Source of the DNA: a virus
Length of the DNA stretch: 64,000 bases
Reading direction: 5' to 3' (one strand)
Virus record (IMG/VR): IMGVR_UViG_3300040801_002079
Span: 31,837-95,836 of that record
Below, piece after piece: positions 24,991 to 32,900 of this stretch. The notes beneath the pieces are model-generated. The model ran no database searches. It was not told the origin of the DNA and was given only the letters and a program-made list of their open reading frames with translations. A program made the translations under genes and the position numbers. Positions within the stretch are counted from its first letter, which is position 1, and every line of letters starts with the position of its first letter.

Positions 24991-25018
24991 CAAGGGTTGA
25001 CTTGTAGGCTGGAGTGTG

Positions 25019-25300
25019 CTAGCTGCTGGTACGCTTCAATCCCTTGCAGCACGGGCAGAAGTGAAGGTCAGACTCGTAGGCTTCCCATGTATCCCATCCG
25101 TCCCCTTCCTCGTGTTCTTCAATGATGTCCATGTACACGGCTTCCACGGCTTCCTGCACACTGTCAACGTCCACTATCCAATCCGTATCCTCACCACGGT
25201 AGATGGGGTTGCGTCGAATGTCAGCGCATCCGTCACGGTGTACGTGGAAGCTTCCCTTGCTTTGATCTATCAGGTTCGGTCCAATGATGCATACGTTCAT
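25019..25300 (-). CDS. hypothetical protein, 93 aa
   Basis: Acidic protein ending in a CPCCKGLKR zinc-type knuckle. Third gene behind the 25524 operator promoter; ribosome site AAGGAAA. Confidence 0.65.
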   Translation of the reverse strand: MNVCIIGPNLIDQSKGSFHVHRDGCADIRRNPIYRGEDTDWIVDVDSVQEAVEAVYMDIIEEHEEGDGWDTWEAYESDLHFCPCCKGLKRTSS

Positions 25301-25310
25301 GATGATTTCC

Positions 25311-25397
25311 TTATTGGTTGGGGAAGATGAAGCAAAGGGTTCTGTACAGTGCTACGGCAACAGCAAATGTGAGCAAGCTAACAAAGATGTATCCCAT
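25311..25397 (-). CDS. small membrane protein, 28 aa
   Basis: One hydrophobic helix (YIFVSLLTFAVAVALY) after a clear ribosome site (CAGGAG). Same operon as its neighbours. Confidence 0.6.
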   Translation of the reverse strand: MGYIFVSLLTFAVAVALYRTLCFIFPNQ

Positions 25398-25410
25398 GAT
25401 TATCTCCTGT

Positions 25411-25503
25411 TTACCAGATGCGGCGATCATGGTCGATTAGTTGGGTTGCGATGATCGTCAGTATCGCGGCGAAGGTGATAAGGATGATTCCGAGTACTAT
25501 CAT
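25411..25503 (-). CDS. small membrane protein, 30 aa
   Basis: Hydrophobic helix (MIVLGIILITFAAILTIIA) with a charged tail. First gene behind the operator promoter; CCACGGAC precedes the ATG, a variant of the leader motif seen elsewhere. Confidence 0.6.
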   Translation of the reverse strand: MIVLGIILITFAAILTIIATQLIDHDRRIW

Positions 25504-25523
25504 GTCCGTGGTTCCTTTTCCTC

Positions 25524-25543
25524 AATGTCTGGTAGACATTATA
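25524..25543 (-). promoter_or_regulatory. operator-type palindrome (copy 1) fused to a -10 element
   Basis: AATGTCT-N3-AGACATT at 25524-25540 overlaps the extended -10 (TGATATAAT; TATAAT at 25538-25543) of the small membrane-protein operon. Same arrangement at 26355, 27021 and 55609. Confidence 0.65.
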
Positions 25544-25596
25544 TCACACCCTGAGCCAAAAGGGAAGGGGCAATTACCCCTTCCCTTAAACTTGTT

Positions 25597-26328
25597 TCAG
25601 TCCATCAGGTCTTTGATGTCATCCCCGATAATGACGTTATGGTCAATGGTCAGCTTGGAAAAGTTACCCGCTTTCAGGGAAAGGGTACGGATTCCGACAG
25701 ACCGCTGATTCATTACCTTGTTAATCGCGTTCTTTGCGAGTGTCTTTGCACCACTGTTCACGGGCTTGTATTCCCCTTCCGTCTTGACCGTCTTGTTCAG
25801 AATCAAGACGGAAAGCTTGACGGATTCAACCTGCGGATGACCGTTCAACAGTACCGGATGCATCAGACCATCTTCGCGCTTTTCGGTCAGGTAGTGAACC
25901 TTAACACCGTCAGCGAACTGTTCGAAGCAACGGTCATGTCCCTGTCGGCGCGAATCCGAACGATCACCGGAAAGGGTACGCTTCGCGGATTCTACCAGTT
26001 CACTGTGGGCAATTTCAAACCAATCCTCACGGGTCTTTCCCTTCAACTTTTCGTCGGGGATGGTAGTCAGGTCAACGTCATCCACCGTAATGGCTTCCAG
26101 AGCGATCAGAGACCGCTTCAAGAGGCGCTCATAGTTGAAGCGGGTGATGACCTGATAGTCAGCGACTTCCGGCGTAATGCGGCGACTGGTGGAAACGTAG
26201 TCATGGACACAAGCGGCTCCACCCTTGTTGCAGTGTTCCAGAACTTCCAGAACATCGGCTTGCGAGGGGGTCATCCAGACCTGATTTCCGTTGCGGGATT
26301 CTGCGAGTACTTGATTGATCTGAGGCAT
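25597..26328 (-). CDS. hypothetical protein, 243 aa
   Basis: Soluble protein of unknown function with a basic region (KRTLSGDRSDSRRQGHDR). Monocistronic behind operator copy 2. Ribosome site CAGGAG. Confidence 0.7.
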   Translation of the reverse strand: MPQINQVLAESRNGNQVWMTPSQADVLEVLEHCNKGGAACVHDYVSTSRRITPEVADYQVITRFNYERLLKRSLIALEAITVDDVDLTTIPDEKLKGKTREDWFEIAHSELVESAKRTLSGDRSDSRRQGHDRCFEQFADGVKVHYLTEKREDGLMHPVLLNGHPQVESVKLSVLILNKTVKTEGEYKPVNSGAKTLAKNAINKVMNQRSVGIRTLSLKAGNFSKLTIDHNVIIGDDIKDLMD

Positions 26329-26354
26329 TTGTTTCTCCTGTTTCCTATTTCCTT

Positions 26355-26397
26355 AATGTCTGATAGACATTTTACTCCCTTTTTGAACCCCTGTCAA
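26355..26397 (-). promoter_or_regulatory. promoter with operator palindrome, copy 2
   Basis: TTGACA (26392-26397), 17 bases, TAAAAT (26369-26374); palindrome AATGTCT-N3-AGACATT at 26355-26371 overlaps the -10. Confidence 0.75.
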
Positions 26398-26618
26398 CCC
26401 CTGTTTGCAACTTTCTTTTCCCAGTAGGGGTCGGAAGCAAACGGAATGTCATACCACATCTTCCCGTCAATGTTATTCCGAAACGTGGTGACATTGGTAC
26501 GGAATTCATAATGAGAGAGAATTTCCGTTGTGGTATCATTGACCGGAACATAAAGGTCAGACTGATAACCGCTGACAGGGACTTCCGCTTCGATCATTTG
26601 CTGATAAATTGACTTCAT
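26394..26618 (-). CDS. hypothetical protein, 74 aa
   Basis: Last gene of the 26994-26394 operon; start overlaps the preceding stop (ATGA) and follows GGAGG. Function unknown. Confidence 0.65.
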   Translation of the reverse strand: MKSIYQQMIEAEVPVSGYQSDLYVPVNDTTTEILSHYEFRTNVTTFRNNIDGKMWYDIPFASDPYWEKKVANRG

Positions 26619-26803
26619 TTCCAAACCTCCGCATAGTGACCGGATTCGATTACCGTCCATTCGTTTCGCTCAATATCCTGATAATGCACAATGTCGTTAG
26701 TTATTGGGCTATAGTACATGGCACATTGGGGGTCATCCGCGTATCCGGTATAAATGCGATTACCCTCAAAGTCGAGAATGTCATACAGGGGTTCTTGCTT
26801 CAT
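26615..26803 (-). CDS. hypothetical protein, 62 aa
   Basis: Beta-rich N-terminal half (LYDILDFEGNRIYTGYADDP). Coupled to both neighbours by ATGA overlaps. Confidence 0.65.
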   Translation of the reverse strand: MKQEPLYDILDFEGNRIYTGYADDPQCAMYYSPITNDIVHYQDIERNEWTVIESGHYAEVWK

Positions 26804-26994
26804 TGGCTTTTCCTTATGAGTTGGCGGCGTTCAACTTCGGCGCACAGGTCTGCATACCATGCAACGTATTCTTCCGTCAGTGTTCCAGAAACGGAGAATT
26901 GGCGAAAGCTGGGGCTTGCTCGACGGATGAGTTCATCGACATATTCACGGCGCAATTCTTGATCGGAAAGGCTTGAAAAAATGTTGTCAGTCAT
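26800..26994 (-). CDS. hypothetical protein, 64 aa
   Basis: Helical acidic protein, first of three genes behind operator copy 3. Ribosome site CAGGAG. Confidence 0.65.
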   Translation of the reverse strand: MTDNIFSSLSDQELRREYVDELIRRASPSFRQFSVSGTLTEEYVAWYADLCAEVERRQLIRKSQ

Positions 26995-27020
26995 TTCGTT
27001 CTCCTGTTTCCTATTTCCTT

Positions 27021-27063
27021 AATGTCTGATAGACATTTTACTCCCTTTTTGAACCTCTGTCAA
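27021..27063 (-). promoter_or_regulatory. promoter with operator palindrome, copy 3
   Basis: TTGACA (27058-27063), 17 bases, TAAAAT (27035-27040); palindrome at 27021-27037. Nearly identical over its whole length to copy 2, so a recent duplication. Confidence 0.75.
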
Positions 27064-27077
27064 CCCTTGAAATGCAT

Positions 27078-27256
27078 TTATTTTTGTGCTAGGCTTGTAG
27101 GATGCGTGAATTGACATTCTATGCGACACAATCTGTCGCATTAGCCCGTAGCTATATATTAGATTATTCTAATTTAGCAGAATTGCATATAGGTCGAAGG
27201 GAAGTGTGACCGGGAGGGGGCAGAACCCCATTGGTAAAACTCCAATGGGTTTTTAA
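27078..27256. repeat. duplicated intergenic module, copy A
   Basis: Shares with 56431-56741 the 18-mer TTATTTTTGTGYTARGCT, a hairpin (here ATGCGACA/TGTCGCAT), the palindrome ATATTAGATNATNCTAAT (27156-27173) and a CCAATGGG stem followed by T-run. No gene inside. Confidence 0.5.
27227..27255 (+). terminator. plus-strand terminator-like hairpin
   Basis: CCCATTGG/CCAATGGG, seven-base loop, then TTTTT on the plus strand. A plus-strand transcript ending here is implied, but its promoter is unclear. Confidence 0.6.
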
Positions 27257-27261
27257 TCGAC

Positions 27262-27738
27262 TTACTTATTAGAGATGTTCACACCATTGGAATAGTGTTT
27301 ATCCCGTTGCCAGATATCGACATCATCGAATCTGCGCTTCATACAATGCTGCCGCCCTGCATCACAGCATCCGCATATCTTTCCTGACTGTCTAGGGCAC
27401 TCATGGGCAATGTTACCAGCATGATAAGCATTGTGGTACTCACAAAATGACTGTTTTTCCCTTTGCTCATTAAGCAACTCCTTGATTTCTGCCGCTGTGG
27501 GCATCTTAGCTGCCTCAGAATCGTCTATCTCTTCATATTGGGGTACTGAGTCGAATGATTCCTCTAAAAGCACCTCAGAGGCTCTCAGGAGGGCATCAGA
27601 GACGAATTTGAGGGTATAATCGCGTGAAACTTGTGTATTTCGGCTAATATGGTACAATACCAATGCCAATTCACGTAGAGTTAGCCATTTTCCATCTACT
27701 TCAACTAGCCCCAGATTTGTGTTTGTTTTCGCGTTCAT
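27262..27738 (-). CDS. hypothetical protein with Cys/His-rich C-terminus, 158 aa
   Basis: Helical N-terminal part, then C.YHNAYHAGNIAHEC and CGCCDAGRQHC, a probable zinc-binding region. Late-type box six bases upstream of the start. Confidence 0.65.
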   Translation of the reverse strand: MNAKTNTNLGLVEVDGKWLTLRELALVLYHISRNTQVSRDYTLKFVSDALLRASEVLLEESFDSVPQYEEIDDSEAAKMPTAAEIKELLNEQREKQSFCEYHNAYHAGNIAHECPRQSGKICGCCDAGRQHCMKRRFDDVDIWQRDKHYSNGVNISNK

Positions 27739-27743
27739 GATAT

Positions 27744-27751
27744 TATTTATT
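27744..27751 (-). promoter_or_regulatory. late promoter box (AATAAATA)
   Basis: AATAAATA, one mismatch from consensus, just before the 27738 start. Confidence 0.5.
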
Positions 27752-27760
27752 CGTTAAATT

Positions 27761-27797
27761 AATTAGGGGTTTGGGTTTGAAAACCGAAATATCGTTT
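27761..27797. repeat. 37-base repeat, copy A (second copy at 57151-57187)
   Basis: Same length and nearly the same sequence at both places; the core TTTGAAAACCGAAATATCG is identical. Lies six bases downstream of the 27803 gene's stop and can fold as AAAAC/GTTTT with T-run, so it may be a shared weak terminator. Confidence 0.5.
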
Positions 27798-27802
27798 TGA
27801 TA

Positions 27803-28024
27803 TTATCCCCCAAAATACTTGATTACAACCTTCAATGCTTCTTCTTGTGTTAAACCATCGAAGTAATCCTTCGCTTCGTGCTCGGGTAAGTTAGGGAGTC
27901 GTTCAATTAGATCAGCCTGTTGTTCTTGTACAATGTCCAAAGCATCTTTAAGTGTGAACAAAGTGATCTTATCAAAGAGTTCCCCCACCTCGTCATTCCA
28001 TTCAATCGGGATATTAATCGGCAT
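27803..28024 (-). CDS. hypothetical acidic protein, 73 aa
   Basis: Helical protein; last gene of the 28968-27803 operon; overlaps the upstream gene by 11 bases. Confidence 0.65.
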   Translation of the reverse strand: MPINIPIEWNDEVGELFDKITLFTLKDALDIVQEQQADLIERLPNLPEHEAKDYFDGLTQEEALKVVIKYFGG

Positions 28025-28451
28025 CCAACTTCTCCATTTTCTTCTTCAGTCGCTTCATCTCTTTTTCAAGCTTTTCTTTTTCAGAGAGTTTAGCATTGTT
28101 CAGTCGCTTTTCTTTCTCTGCTTCGATTTCATCCCTGTTATTATCATACCATTCATCGTAGGATGCAAGCTTTTTCAGATATTCCTTGTTACGCTCAATG
28201 AACGCTATATTAGCTTCGTCGGCATATAATATCGCAACGGGCACATGAGAGTCATAGTCGTACTCTTGCTCTATGGTGATATTGGAGAAATTGAGATATT
28301 CGGTAATCTCATCGTTAGAGTACTTATTGCGCTCCAGAAGTGAACGCATTTCATTGAGAATCTCAGCAAGTGTGTAACATGAGCACTGAAGCGAATACTC
28401 AATGTTCTTCTTCCGTCGAGGCTTGCTTGGCTTATTGCGAAGTTTCATCAT
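28014..28451 (-). CDS. coiled-coil protein, 145 aa
   Basis: Basic start (KPSKPRRKK), acidic middle, and a long C-terminal coiled coil (KEKLEKEMKRLKKKMEKL). Overlaps the neighbours at both ends. Confidence 0.65.
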   Translation of the reverse strand: MMKLRNKPSKPRRKKNIEYSLQCSCYTLAEILNEMRSLLERNKYSNDEITEYLNFSNITIEQEYDYDSHVPVAILYADEANIAFIERNKEYLKKLASYDEWYDNNRDEIEAEKEKRLNNAKLSEKEKLEKEMKRLKKKMEKLDAD

Positions 28452-28639
28452 TCTTCCAACTGGTCGTATTCTACACCTTCCATGGAGAAATACTCAAGGT
28501 ATTCATCTTCTCGTTCCAATTCCCAGTCAACCGTTGGAAAGGTTTTTTCCATTTGCTCGTCACTGGGGTACTGACTGGATTCAACGAAAAAGAAATCCTG
28601 TCCGTGTCGGTGATGATAGACTGCTAACCATTTAGACAT
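28448..28639 (-). CDS. hypothetical protein, 63 aa
   Basis: Small protein with YHHRHGQDFFF and an acidic C-terminus. ATGA overlap with the next gene. Confidence 0.65.
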   Translation of the reverse strand: MSKWLAVYHHRHGQDFFFVESSQYPSDEQMEKTFPTVDWELEREDEYLEYFSMEGVEYDQLEE

Positions 28640-28814
28640 CTTCTTTATCCTCTAGCTGTTGATTCAGGTAACAATCGCAACTTTCGGGTACACGGCAGTC
28701 ACCGATCAACCGAATACGCTTCTCACCATCAACCCATTCCTCAATAAAAATACAACCGAATGGACAGGGCTGACCCTCCTGTCCATTATAGGGTAATGGT
28801 CGAACGTCATTCAT
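28632..28814 (-). CDS. hypothetical Cys-containing protein, 60 aa
   Basis: CPFGC and CDCY pairs suggest a small metal site. Overlaps both neighbours by eight bases. Confidence 0.65.
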   Translation of the reverse strand: MNDVRPLPYNGQEGQPCPFGCIFIEEWVDGEKRIRLIGDCRVPESCDCYLNQQLEDKEDV

Positions 28815-28968
28815 CCTTTGCTACCGGAAGATTGACGGGCATCCAAGTCGTGCGTCCCATAGCAGAAATGTTGTTGGTAACCCACAGGGTCCCATCTGCA
28901 CACAATGCTACAACTTTTCCGTCTCCCAGATGGGTAAGGCTGATAATACGATTGGTTAAGAGTTCCAT
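28807..28968 (-). CDS. beta-rich small protein, 53 aa
   Basis: Short strands (VVALCADGTLWVTNN), similar in pattern to the 14920 protein. First gene of this operon, with the sigma70 promoter TTGACA-17-TATTAT about 25 bases upstream and CGGAG before the ATG. Confidence 0.65.
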   Translation of the reverse strand: MELLTNRIISLTHLGDGKVVALCADGTLWVTNNISAMGRTTWMPVNLPVAKDE

Positions 28969-29004
28969 GGTAGTGCTCCGTTTAGTTAATAAACGTATAA
29001 TACC

Positions 29005-29175
29005 TTAAAACCTGTCATGTGTCAAATAAACTAATGCGAAACATCCCGCTAAAGCAAGCATAATGACAAATCCTTCACTAGCTCCTTTTTCACTTAATGC
29101 AAGACATGCAATCAAGATCAAAATAAACATGGTTATAAAGGATAGTCCGTCAGCTAATGTTTTCAAGGTTTTCAT
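29005..29175 (-). CDS. two-helix membrane protein, 56 aa
   Basis: Two hydrophobic helices. Start 29175 overlaps the end of the 29150 gene, indicating coupling. Confidence 0.6.
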   Translation of the reverse strand: MKTLKTLADGLSFITMFILILIACLALSEKGASEGFVIMLALAGCFALVYLTHDRF

Positions 29176-29272
29176 TGACTTTATCCAGTAAGGATGCTGC
29201 AATACCCAGACCAACAAGTGTGAGTCCAAGGATGGTTACTGCCAGTGCTCCGATAATGATGATAATGTTCAT
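29150..29272 (-). CDS. small membrane protein, 40 aa
   Basis: Strongly hydrophobic N-terminal helix (NIIIIIGALAVTILGLTLVG) and an acidic tail. Ribosome site AAAGGAAA. Confidence 0.6.
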   Translation of the reverse strand: MNIIIIIGALAVTILGLTLVGLGIAASLLDKVNENLENIS

Positions 29273-29294
29273 AGTCTTTCCTTTAAAATGAAGG

Positions 29295-29395
29295 GAGAGG
29301 TGAGCGACCAGAATCTTGCTGCTTCTGATTGGGCGGTTTTAGCTTATCTTTGTGCTGGGATGCCTTACATCCTCATGTGCAGACACCCACCTCTC
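29295..29395 (-). ncRNA. candidate structured RNA or leader between small genes
   Basis: Closing stem of eight pairs GAGAGGTG/CACCTCTC (29388-29395 with 29295-29302) encloses two hairpins, GGATG/CATCC (29358-29372) and CAGAA/TTCTG (29309-29327). Not coding. It would be the leader of the 29150 gene or a free RNA. Confidence 0.45.
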
Positions 29396-29404
29396 TACCA
29401 CGGA

Positions 29405-29590
29405 TCAGTACGGTAAATCTCCTTCGATCAATCCATCTTGAATCATGGCTGCGGCTTGGCGACCAAACCACCCCTGAAGTTCCCATGCAGCACCCGTATC
29501 GACCAGATACTGCCATGCATCGTAGAACTGATCATCAGATTCTGCTTCTTGCTGTCCTTCAGCAATCATGACTGCTGTATATTGATCCAT
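29405..29590 (-). CDS. hypothetical protein, 61 aa
   Basis: Acidic helical protein rich in Gln/Asp/Trp. Overlaps the upstream gene. Confidence 0.65.
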   Translation of the reverse strand: MDQYTAVMIAEGQQEAESDDQFYDAWQYLVDTGAAWELQGWFGRQAAAMIQDGLIEGDLPY

Positions 29591-29714
29591 TATCTTTTCC
29601 TTTTTTGGGGTAAACTTGCTCTACCATTTTCCAACTAACACCGTCATGTGACACCCATTTACACACGGACCCATCAGATTCATAGGTTTTTTTATGGTAT
29701 GGGTAACTCTCCAT
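29559..29714 (-). CDS. hypothetical protein, 51 aa
   Basis: Short basic protein with a Trp/Val-rich middle ([15 protein letters not shown]). Promoter TATAAT about 30 bases upstream and a CACGGAGAAG leader. Confidence 0.6.
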   Translation of the reverse strand: MESYPYHKKTYESDGSVCKWVSHDGVSWKMVEQVYPKKGKDNGSIYSSHDC

Positions 29715-29749
29715 AATTGCTTCTCCGTGTTGTTGATGTTATTATAACA

Positions 29750-30079
29750 TTATTGACGGGATTTCACAACAACTGTGTATTCATTTTCCTCGTCAAAAAC
29801 CGTGTATTCCCCACTGAGTGAATCACCCACTTCAGTGCACGATACTTCCACACCCTCGGGAGTGAACAACACACCCTGAGACCATGCAGGAGGAGTGAAT
29901 TCTTCAATGAAGTCATATTCACTGGCAATCAGTTGAATGGCAACACGCATACCGTCAGGAAACGTGACTTCACGATCATAGTAAACTTCTCCGTTACCGT
30001 GACCGGGATCGTGCTCACAAAGATCATCCATCGCATCCAACATGGCTTTGTCGATAAACATTTCTTCTGTGTATCTCAT
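29750..30079 (-). CDS. hypothetical protein, 109 aa
   Basis: Acidic alpha/beta protein. Start 30079 is chosen over an upstream ATG that lies within the previous gene. Last gene of the 31289-29750 operon. Confidence 0.65.
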   Translation of the reverse strand: MRYTEEMFIDKAMLDAMDDLCEHDPGHGNGEVYYDREVTFPDGMRVAIQLIASEYDFIEEFTPPAWSQGVLFTPEGVEVSCTEVGDSLSGEYTVFDEENEYTVVVKSRQ

Positions 30080-30080
30080 G

Positions 30081-30560
30081 TCAGTCCTCTGCTGCTTCTT
30101 TCCAGTAGAAATAACTGGGTCCAATGATGCTACTATTATCCCCATGAGTGTAGGTGTCTGTCAAGCTAGCGAACAGGTGCTCGACATCATCTTCCATTCC
30201 AAACAACTTGAGTGATTTGAGAATTCGTGTTATTCTGAGAAAGTTATGATTCTCGGGAGTCACCCACCATTTGTCCATTATATCATAATTCCCTAATTGA
30301 TAGAAGTTGAACATTCGGGCATACATGTTGGTTATGTTCAAAATGCACGTTGTCGATTCTCGAACAGCTTCAATGGTCTCTTTGTCCAGTGTTGGAGCAT
30401 TGACATTGAACGCACTCGGTGTTGTTAATGGAAACACCCACTGGATGTAATCATGAACATACTCTAGTTGGGCATCTTCCCATTCGATGATATCATTAAA
30501 CCATCTTCCGTGAGTATCGAAAACATTACCTTTCAGGAATAAATGGAGGCGTTCGTTCAT
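30081..30560 (-). CDS. hypothetical protein, 159 aa
   Basis: Largely helical; contains the opening pattern LHLFLKGNVFDTHGRWFNDII, reminiscent of the opioid growth factor receptor-like (OGFr) domain in phages, not certain. Overlaps the upstream gene by four bases. Confidence 0.6.
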   Translation of the reverse strand: MNERLHLFLKGNVFDTHGRWFNDIIEWEDAQLEYVHDYIQWVFPLTTPSAFNVNAPTLDKETIEAVRESTTCILNITNMYARMFNFYQLGNYDIMDKWWVTPENHNFLRITRILKSLKLFGMEDDVEHLFASLTDTYTHGDNSSIIGPSYFYWKEAAED

Positions 30561-30739
30561 GCTACTTTCTTCTCCACGTAGCGATCATTCCATGCTCGTA
30601 AGGCATCAAGTTCATTCGGACGCTTTGGTCCTTTGGTTTCACATGATACACAGTATACCTGCTTGTTGAAGCTATTACCATATATCAGCATGTGGTTACA
30701 TCCACAAAAGGGGCATGGTTTGATGTTCGGGTGTGGCAT
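30557..30739 (-). CDS. Lar-like restriction alleviation protein, 60 aa
   Basis: CPFCG, CVSCETKGP and a C-terminal DALRAWNDR follow the Lar family pattern (small zinc proteins, first seen in the Rac prophage, that reduce type I restriction). Size fits. The family name does not prove the activity. Confidence 0.7.
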   Translation of the reverse strand: MPHPNIKPCPFCGCNHMLIYGNSFNKQVYCVSCETKGPKRPNELDALRAWNDRYVEKKVA

Positions 30740-30749
30740 GACTTTCTCC

Positions 30750-31289
30750 TTAACTTCCAAAGTAGGCTTCGATGACCACACCGTCAGGCGTTTTAATAGG
30801 ATCACTCAGTCCTTCAAAGAATGGACGCGGATCACACCGATCAATCAGTTTCAGCATTTCAGCAAATGTCGTGTCTTTTGACATCTGGCTCTTCACACCA
30901 TGAATGTCCATAACCCAACTGCTTTCAGGATGAACCTTCTTCAGGGGGCGAACCTCGTAATCAACACTGATTGCAAAGTTCTTCAGTTCCAACTCTCTGG
31001 TAAGTTCGTAGTTGGCATCTCGAACCTTCTCTTCAATCTGATTCTTTCTGATGCGCTTAACGGCACCAACAATCAGTTTCTTGAAGGTAAGGCGGGCATC
31101 ATACCAGTAGTTATGTTCGATGTCGGGATGACTTCCCGGAGTGCGGCTGATCAGTTCCATGACTTGATCAGTATCTTCGTACAGGGGACCAACCACTTGA
31201 CGAACTTCGTCCTCTGTCACAACCATCATGGCAAAGGAATCATTCTTGTGATACTGGCTCAGGTACTCAACTGCTGCTTCGTAGTTCAT
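30750..31289 (-). CDS. hypothetical protein, 179 aa
   Basis: First gene of this operon, with CCACGGAG in the leader and a -10 just upstream. Alpha/beta, no domain recognised. Confidence 0.65.
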   Translation of the reverse strand: MNYEAAVEYLSQYHKNDSFAMMVVTEDEVRQVVGPLYEDTDQVMELISRTPGSHPDIEHNYWYDARLTFKKLIVGAVKRIRKNQIEEKVRDANYELTRELELKNFAISVDYEVRPLKKVHPESSWVMDIHGVKSQMSKDTTFAEMLKLIDRCDPRPFFEGLSDPIKTPDGVVIEAYFGS

Positions 31290-31328
31290 TACAAATCTCC
31301 GTGGTTTGTACTATGAGTACATTATACA

Positions 31329-31586
31329 TTACTCAGCGGATTTTTGCAACTCCCTTACCATGCGAAAGTTCTTATCTTCCATTTTGAGCAGGGCTTCACG
31401 ATGATAAGAGGAACCGTCAATAGCACGTTGATGAACAAATGCTGCTGCTTCCAAATCTGTGTTGAATTCGGTATCCTCATCCCACCGCTGCAAGTCATAC
31501 CATCCGTTAGGAATGTAGTGACTTCCCTCACAGCATGAAATGCACCATCCTTCTTTCCGTGCTTGGGTATCGTCAAAACCTTTCAT
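31329..31586 (-). CDS. hypothetical protein, 85 aa
   Basis: Contains CISCCEGSHY and Trp-rich strands, then a helical end. Overlaps the upstream gene by four bases. Confidence 0.65.
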   Translation of the reverse strand: MKGFDDTQARKEGWCISCCEGSHYIPNGWYDLQRWDEDTEFNTDLEAAAFVHQRAIDGSSYHREALLKMEDKNFRMVRELQKSAE

Positions 31587-31786
31587 TTTGTCTTTCCTGT
31601 GATAAAATAGGCAAGGGGTCCTTCAGCATGTAGATGCTTCAGGTCATCCTCATCAAGAGGAGTAAGAGGATTATAGCACAAATGGTGGTATTTTGCAACA
31701 CACCACCGTGTGAAACGATAGCGTGATCCCACCCAGAATAGAACCCCACTAGTAATATAGTGGATTTTTTGCAAGAATGTTATCAT
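31583..31786 (-). CDS. hypothetical protein, 67 aa
   Basis: Basic aromatic N-terminus and a small acidic end. Starts within the end of the 31749 gene. Start uncertain. Confidence 0.5.
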   Translation of the reverse strand: MITFLQKIHYITSGVLFWVGSRYRFTRWCVAKYHHLCYNPLTPLDEDDLKHLHAEGPLAYFITGKTK

Positions 31787-31964
31787 CTTCTTTGAACTCC
31801 TGTGCCCAGTCTTGTTCATCGGCTTCGATAACGTCATCCCACCCATGGAGGTGTGCATGAAGTTCTGCTTGTTTACGGATAGAATCCATGTCGAGATTGT
31901 CATCATCAATGTCAACAGTTTTCTTCTTGATGGTGGTTTCCATCTTGTAGTAAGTCATTTTCAT
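31749..31964 (-). CDS. hypothetical acidic protein, 71 aa
   Basis: Contains the pattern QAELHAHLHGWDDVIEADEQDW. Overlaps the upstream stop by four bases. Confidence 0.6.
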   Translation of the reverse strand: MKMTYYKMETTIKKKTVDIDDDNLDMDSIRKQAELHAHLHGWDDVIEADEQDWAQEFKEDDNILAKNPLYY

Positions 31965-32326
31965 TTTTCTTTGTAGTCCCCTACAGAAATGTTTGCTCGT
32001 GGCGTGTGGTCCATGTCAACAATGTAATCAGCTAACCGTTTTGACATGTCTTTCAACTCAAACCGTGCAACGCGAAAATCACTTCGAAGATTTTCCAACA
32101 CAACTTCAATGTCAGCAATCAGTGCGGCAGCATCCGGATTATTAGATGCGTAGGCTTGTACTTGACATTCACCGACTCGGTGCCATATGGTAGATAACTC
32201 GTTGGTATAAACAAACTCAGGACCTGTTAAGTCCAAGTAGAGTTCAATCTCCAGAAGGAGGTAGCGCAGATTGACGGGCAACAGTGCTGCTGCTTTATCA
32301 ATGGTTTCTTGTGGATAATCAATCAT
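31961..32326 (-). CDS. hypothetical protein, 121 aa
   Basis: Helical protein behind a sigma70 promoter (TTGATA-17-TATAGT, about 32331-32359). First gene of the 32326-31329 operon. Confidence 0.65.
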   Translation of the reverse strand: MIDYPQETIDKAAALLPVNLRYLLLEIELYLDLTGPEFVYTNELSTIWHRVGECQVQAYASNNPDAAALIADIEVVLENLRSDFRVARFELKDMSKRLADYIVDMDHTPRANISVGDYKEK

Positions 32327-32347
32327 GTGATGACTATAGCACAGGTT

Positions 32348-32617
32348 TTATTTTTTATCAAGGTTTCCTAGACCGGAACCAGCAATTTTACCACCAATGC
32401 GTCTTACGACACGATCCACAACAGTTCCTTTGTTAAGGGCATTGACATCACCCAACACTTTATTGGCACCAAGAAGGAGTTCACGTAATGAATTGATACC
32501 AGATTTGGCATTTTTACGTTTACCCTTATGGGTCTTGGATTGATAAGGTGTTCTCATGGGTTTTGCCTTGTAAGGCTTTCTACCCGTTTTTGCTCTGTAT
32601 GGAGTTCTCATGCTCAT
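32348..32617 (-). CDS. very basic late protein, 89 aa
   Basis: First 40 residues are almost all Lys/Arg/Tyr/Pro repeats (RTPYRAKTGRKPYKAKPMR), followed by a helical part with an amphipathic Gly/Ile end. Late box five bases before the start. Likely DNA-binding or virion-internal; inference only. Confidence 0.65.
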   Translation of the reverse strand: MSMRTPYRAKTGRKPYKAKPMRTPYQSKTHKGKRKNAKSGINSLRELLLGANKVLGDVNALNKGTVVDRVVRRIGGKIAGSGLGNLDKK

Positions 32618-32621
32618 GATA

Positions 32622-32900
32622 CTATTTATACGCTGCAAGCAGTTCCTCTAAATTATCGACATCTACTGTAGTGTCAAGTGGCTCATAATCCAGAACAAGT
32701 TCGTCAATGTACTCCTCATTCACATCTGGAATCTCTTTATACCATGAATCTCCGTGTCTGTGTTCCATGTCCAGAACGTTAACAACACGTTCCATGAACT
32801 GAAAGGCTTCTTCTTCAGTGGATGCACACCACTTGAAGATGGGATAAGGATCAGCGAAAATACCGCTGCTTTTGTAAAGTGTGAGAGTGACTAGGAACAT
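32622..32900 (-). CDS. hypothetical protein, 92 aa
   Basis: Acidic alpha/beta protein of the type with a beta start and ASTEEEAFQFMERV helix, as in several genes here. Overlaps the upstream gene by ten bases. Confidence 0.65.
   Translation of the reverse strand: MFLVTLTLYKSSGIFADPYPIFKWCASTEEEAFQFMERVVNVLDMEHRHGDSWYKEIPDVNEEYIDELVLDYEPLDTTVDVDNLEELLAAYK
32623..32630 (-). promoter_or_regulatory. late promoter TATAAATA
   Basis: Perfect box at the very end of the upstream 32622 gene. Confidence 0.7.

Larger units (their letters stand above)
24322..25018. other. convergent junction, AT-rich, with short direct repeats
   Basis: About 700 bases with no convincing intact gene. It holds the relic gene 24443-24609, repeated words on the minus strand (TTTTCACAA three times at 24640-24700, ATGTCCCAAT twice at 24703-24730), and a perfect 10-base inverted repeat at 24959-24990. 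Base composition changes here from AT-rich on the left to GC-richer on the right. Confidence 0.6.

Noticed and set aside
25355-25375. ACAGCAA copy in the 25 kb region
   Set aside because: It lies in the coding sequence of the 25311 small gene with no closing stem, so it is likely chance.
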